Shown here: positions 63,448-64,000 of the stretch, piece after piece
Position numbering within the stretch: position 1 is the first letter of the stretch
Layout of the letters: every line of letters starts with the position of its first letter
From: JAHEKO01 sp965212505
GTDB lineage: Bacteria > Acidobacteriota > Thermoanaerobaculia > Multivoradales > JAHEKO01
Assembly (NCBI GenBank): GCA_965212505.1
Contig: OZ243123.1
Coordinates: forward strand, 1,488,001-1,552,000
DNA: 64,000 bases
Direction of reading: 5' to 3'
Notes under the pieces: model-generated
Databases searched by the model: none
What the model was told of the DNA's origin: nothing
The model's input: only the letters and a program-made list of their open reading frames with translations
Position numbers and translations under genes: made by a program

Positions 63448-64000
63448 GCCGGTCGGACGGGAAGATCACCTCGACGGTGAAGTCCTCCCCATCGACAAAG
63501 CGCGCCGCCAGCCAGAGGGTGACGAACTCTTCGGTCTCCTGACGGGCGAGCTCGCGGATCAGGTCGATGTGCTCCTCGCCGCGGGCGAGCGACATCTCGC
63601 TGAGGCCCGAGCGAAGTCGTTCGAGGGCGCCTTCGGAGTCCCGCAGGAGGCTGTCCTGGGCGACCTCGAACTCCAGAGCCGAGACGTCCACCGCCGGGCG
63701 TGTGAACTCGATCTCGGGAGCGTAGACGCGAATGCGCTCGTCCTCGAGGGCAAACTCCCAGGGCGCTTCGAGGTCGACGTAGTAGCTGTACTCGACCGGC
63801 GCCCAGGCCCTCACGACGAGATCGGGGAGCTCCAGTTGACCCCACAGAACGGTGGCCTCGTCGGTCTGTTGGAAGAGCTCCTTCTGGCGAAGCTCGGCGA
63901 CCTGGAGTCGATTCACACCGGTCGCCTCGGTGGCGTAGCTCACGAACGCCGTCGTCACCGAGCCCGCGGAGAACGCTTTGGCGACCTGCCGTAGGTCCCG
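63416..64000 (-). CDS. unknown protein, N-terminus beyond the right edge
   Basis: The minus-strand frame is open from the edge (64000) to a stop at 63416, 194 codons. Visible residues run from DLRQVAKAFSAGSVTTAF to the end LNLESASDRS. The segment VEYSYYVDLEAPWEFALED with later VYAPEIEF and the helical LIRELARQETEEFVTLWLA looks like a folded soluble alpha/beta domain. I recognise no family, and no membrane helix is visible in this part. A GTG at 63958 is possible, but the continuing upstream coding pattern (QVAKAFSAGS) indicates that the true start is outside the window. Confidence 0.7.
   Translation of the reverse strand, partial: RDLRQVAKAFSAGSVTTAFVSYATEATGVNRLQVAELRQKELFQQTDEATVLWGQLELPDLVVRAWAPVEYSYYVDLEAPWEFALEDERIRVYAPEIEFTRPAVDVSALEFEVAQDSLLRDSEGALERLRSGLSEMSLARGEEHIDLIRELARQETEEFVTLWLAARFVDGEDFTVEVIFPSDRLNLESASDRS

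Overview
This 64 kb window is GC-rich, tightly packed bacterial chromosome. An LpxR-type lipid A deacylase, a lytic transglycosylase, secreted lipoproteins and many secreted amidohydrolases or hydrolases point to a diderm environmental bacterium. The family mix (a sortilin/BNR-repeat protein of about 1100 residues, DUF885 lipoprotein, imidazolonepropionase-like amidohydrolase, TIGR04076, Ku/LigD) resembles uncultured Acidobacteriota or a similar phylum; that placement is a low-confidence inference. No rRNA, tRNA, CRISPR array, complete transposon or phage module was seen.

Region 1 (1-3.7 kb, minus): a secreted protein of unknown function followed by a membrane protein with a cupredoxin/multicopper-oxidase-like domain that runs off the left edge. 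Region 2 (3.7-4.45 kb): the only long gene-poor gap, holding a nested inverted repeat.

Region 3 (4.45-32.5 kb) is the core: a purine catabolic island in several divergent transcription units. It has hyuA-ygfK-ygeW-ygeY (minus), an AzgA-type purine permease and a ThrE-type exporter (plus), xdhA-xdhB-guaD (minus), an NCS2 xanthine/urate permease (plus), carbamate kinase (minus), gdhA plus a small unknown gene (minus), and xdhD-ssnA plus two PLP fold-type-II enzymes (plus). Together these could import purines, deaminate guanine to xanthine, interconvert oxopurines, open the rings, and release carbamoyl groups as ATP (carbamoyltransferase and carbamate kinase) and nitrogen as ammonia or glutamate. 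It resembles the E. coli yge/ygf cluster, but a canonical ygeX (diaminopropionate ammonia-lyase) is absent. Two other PLP enzymes occupy its place, YgfK lacks its expected dinucleotide-binding module, and no separate FAD subunit accompanies XdhD. Several transcription starts in the island carry the same TAGGAT -10-like box.

Region 4 (32.5-50.9 kb): a TPR protein and a PDZ/GAF/SpoIIE-type phosphatase, a secreted BNR protein, a VOC protein, a class-V aminotransferase, an M36 peptidase, LpxR, an ECF sigma/anti-sigma pair downstream of a self-cleaving (S74) repeat surface protein, an SseB-like protein, an NhaC antiporter, TIGR04076 and an aldo-keto reductase. Region 5 (50.9-64 kb): a DUF885 lipoprotein, DUF1499, a carboxylesterase, a small secreted protein, then an NHEJ locus (YdjM-like, LigD and Slt opposite Ku and a MerR-TPR protein) and a gene cut by the right edge. 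Convergent genes repeatedly abut or share a CTAG stop-codon overlap, leaving no room for conventional terminators.
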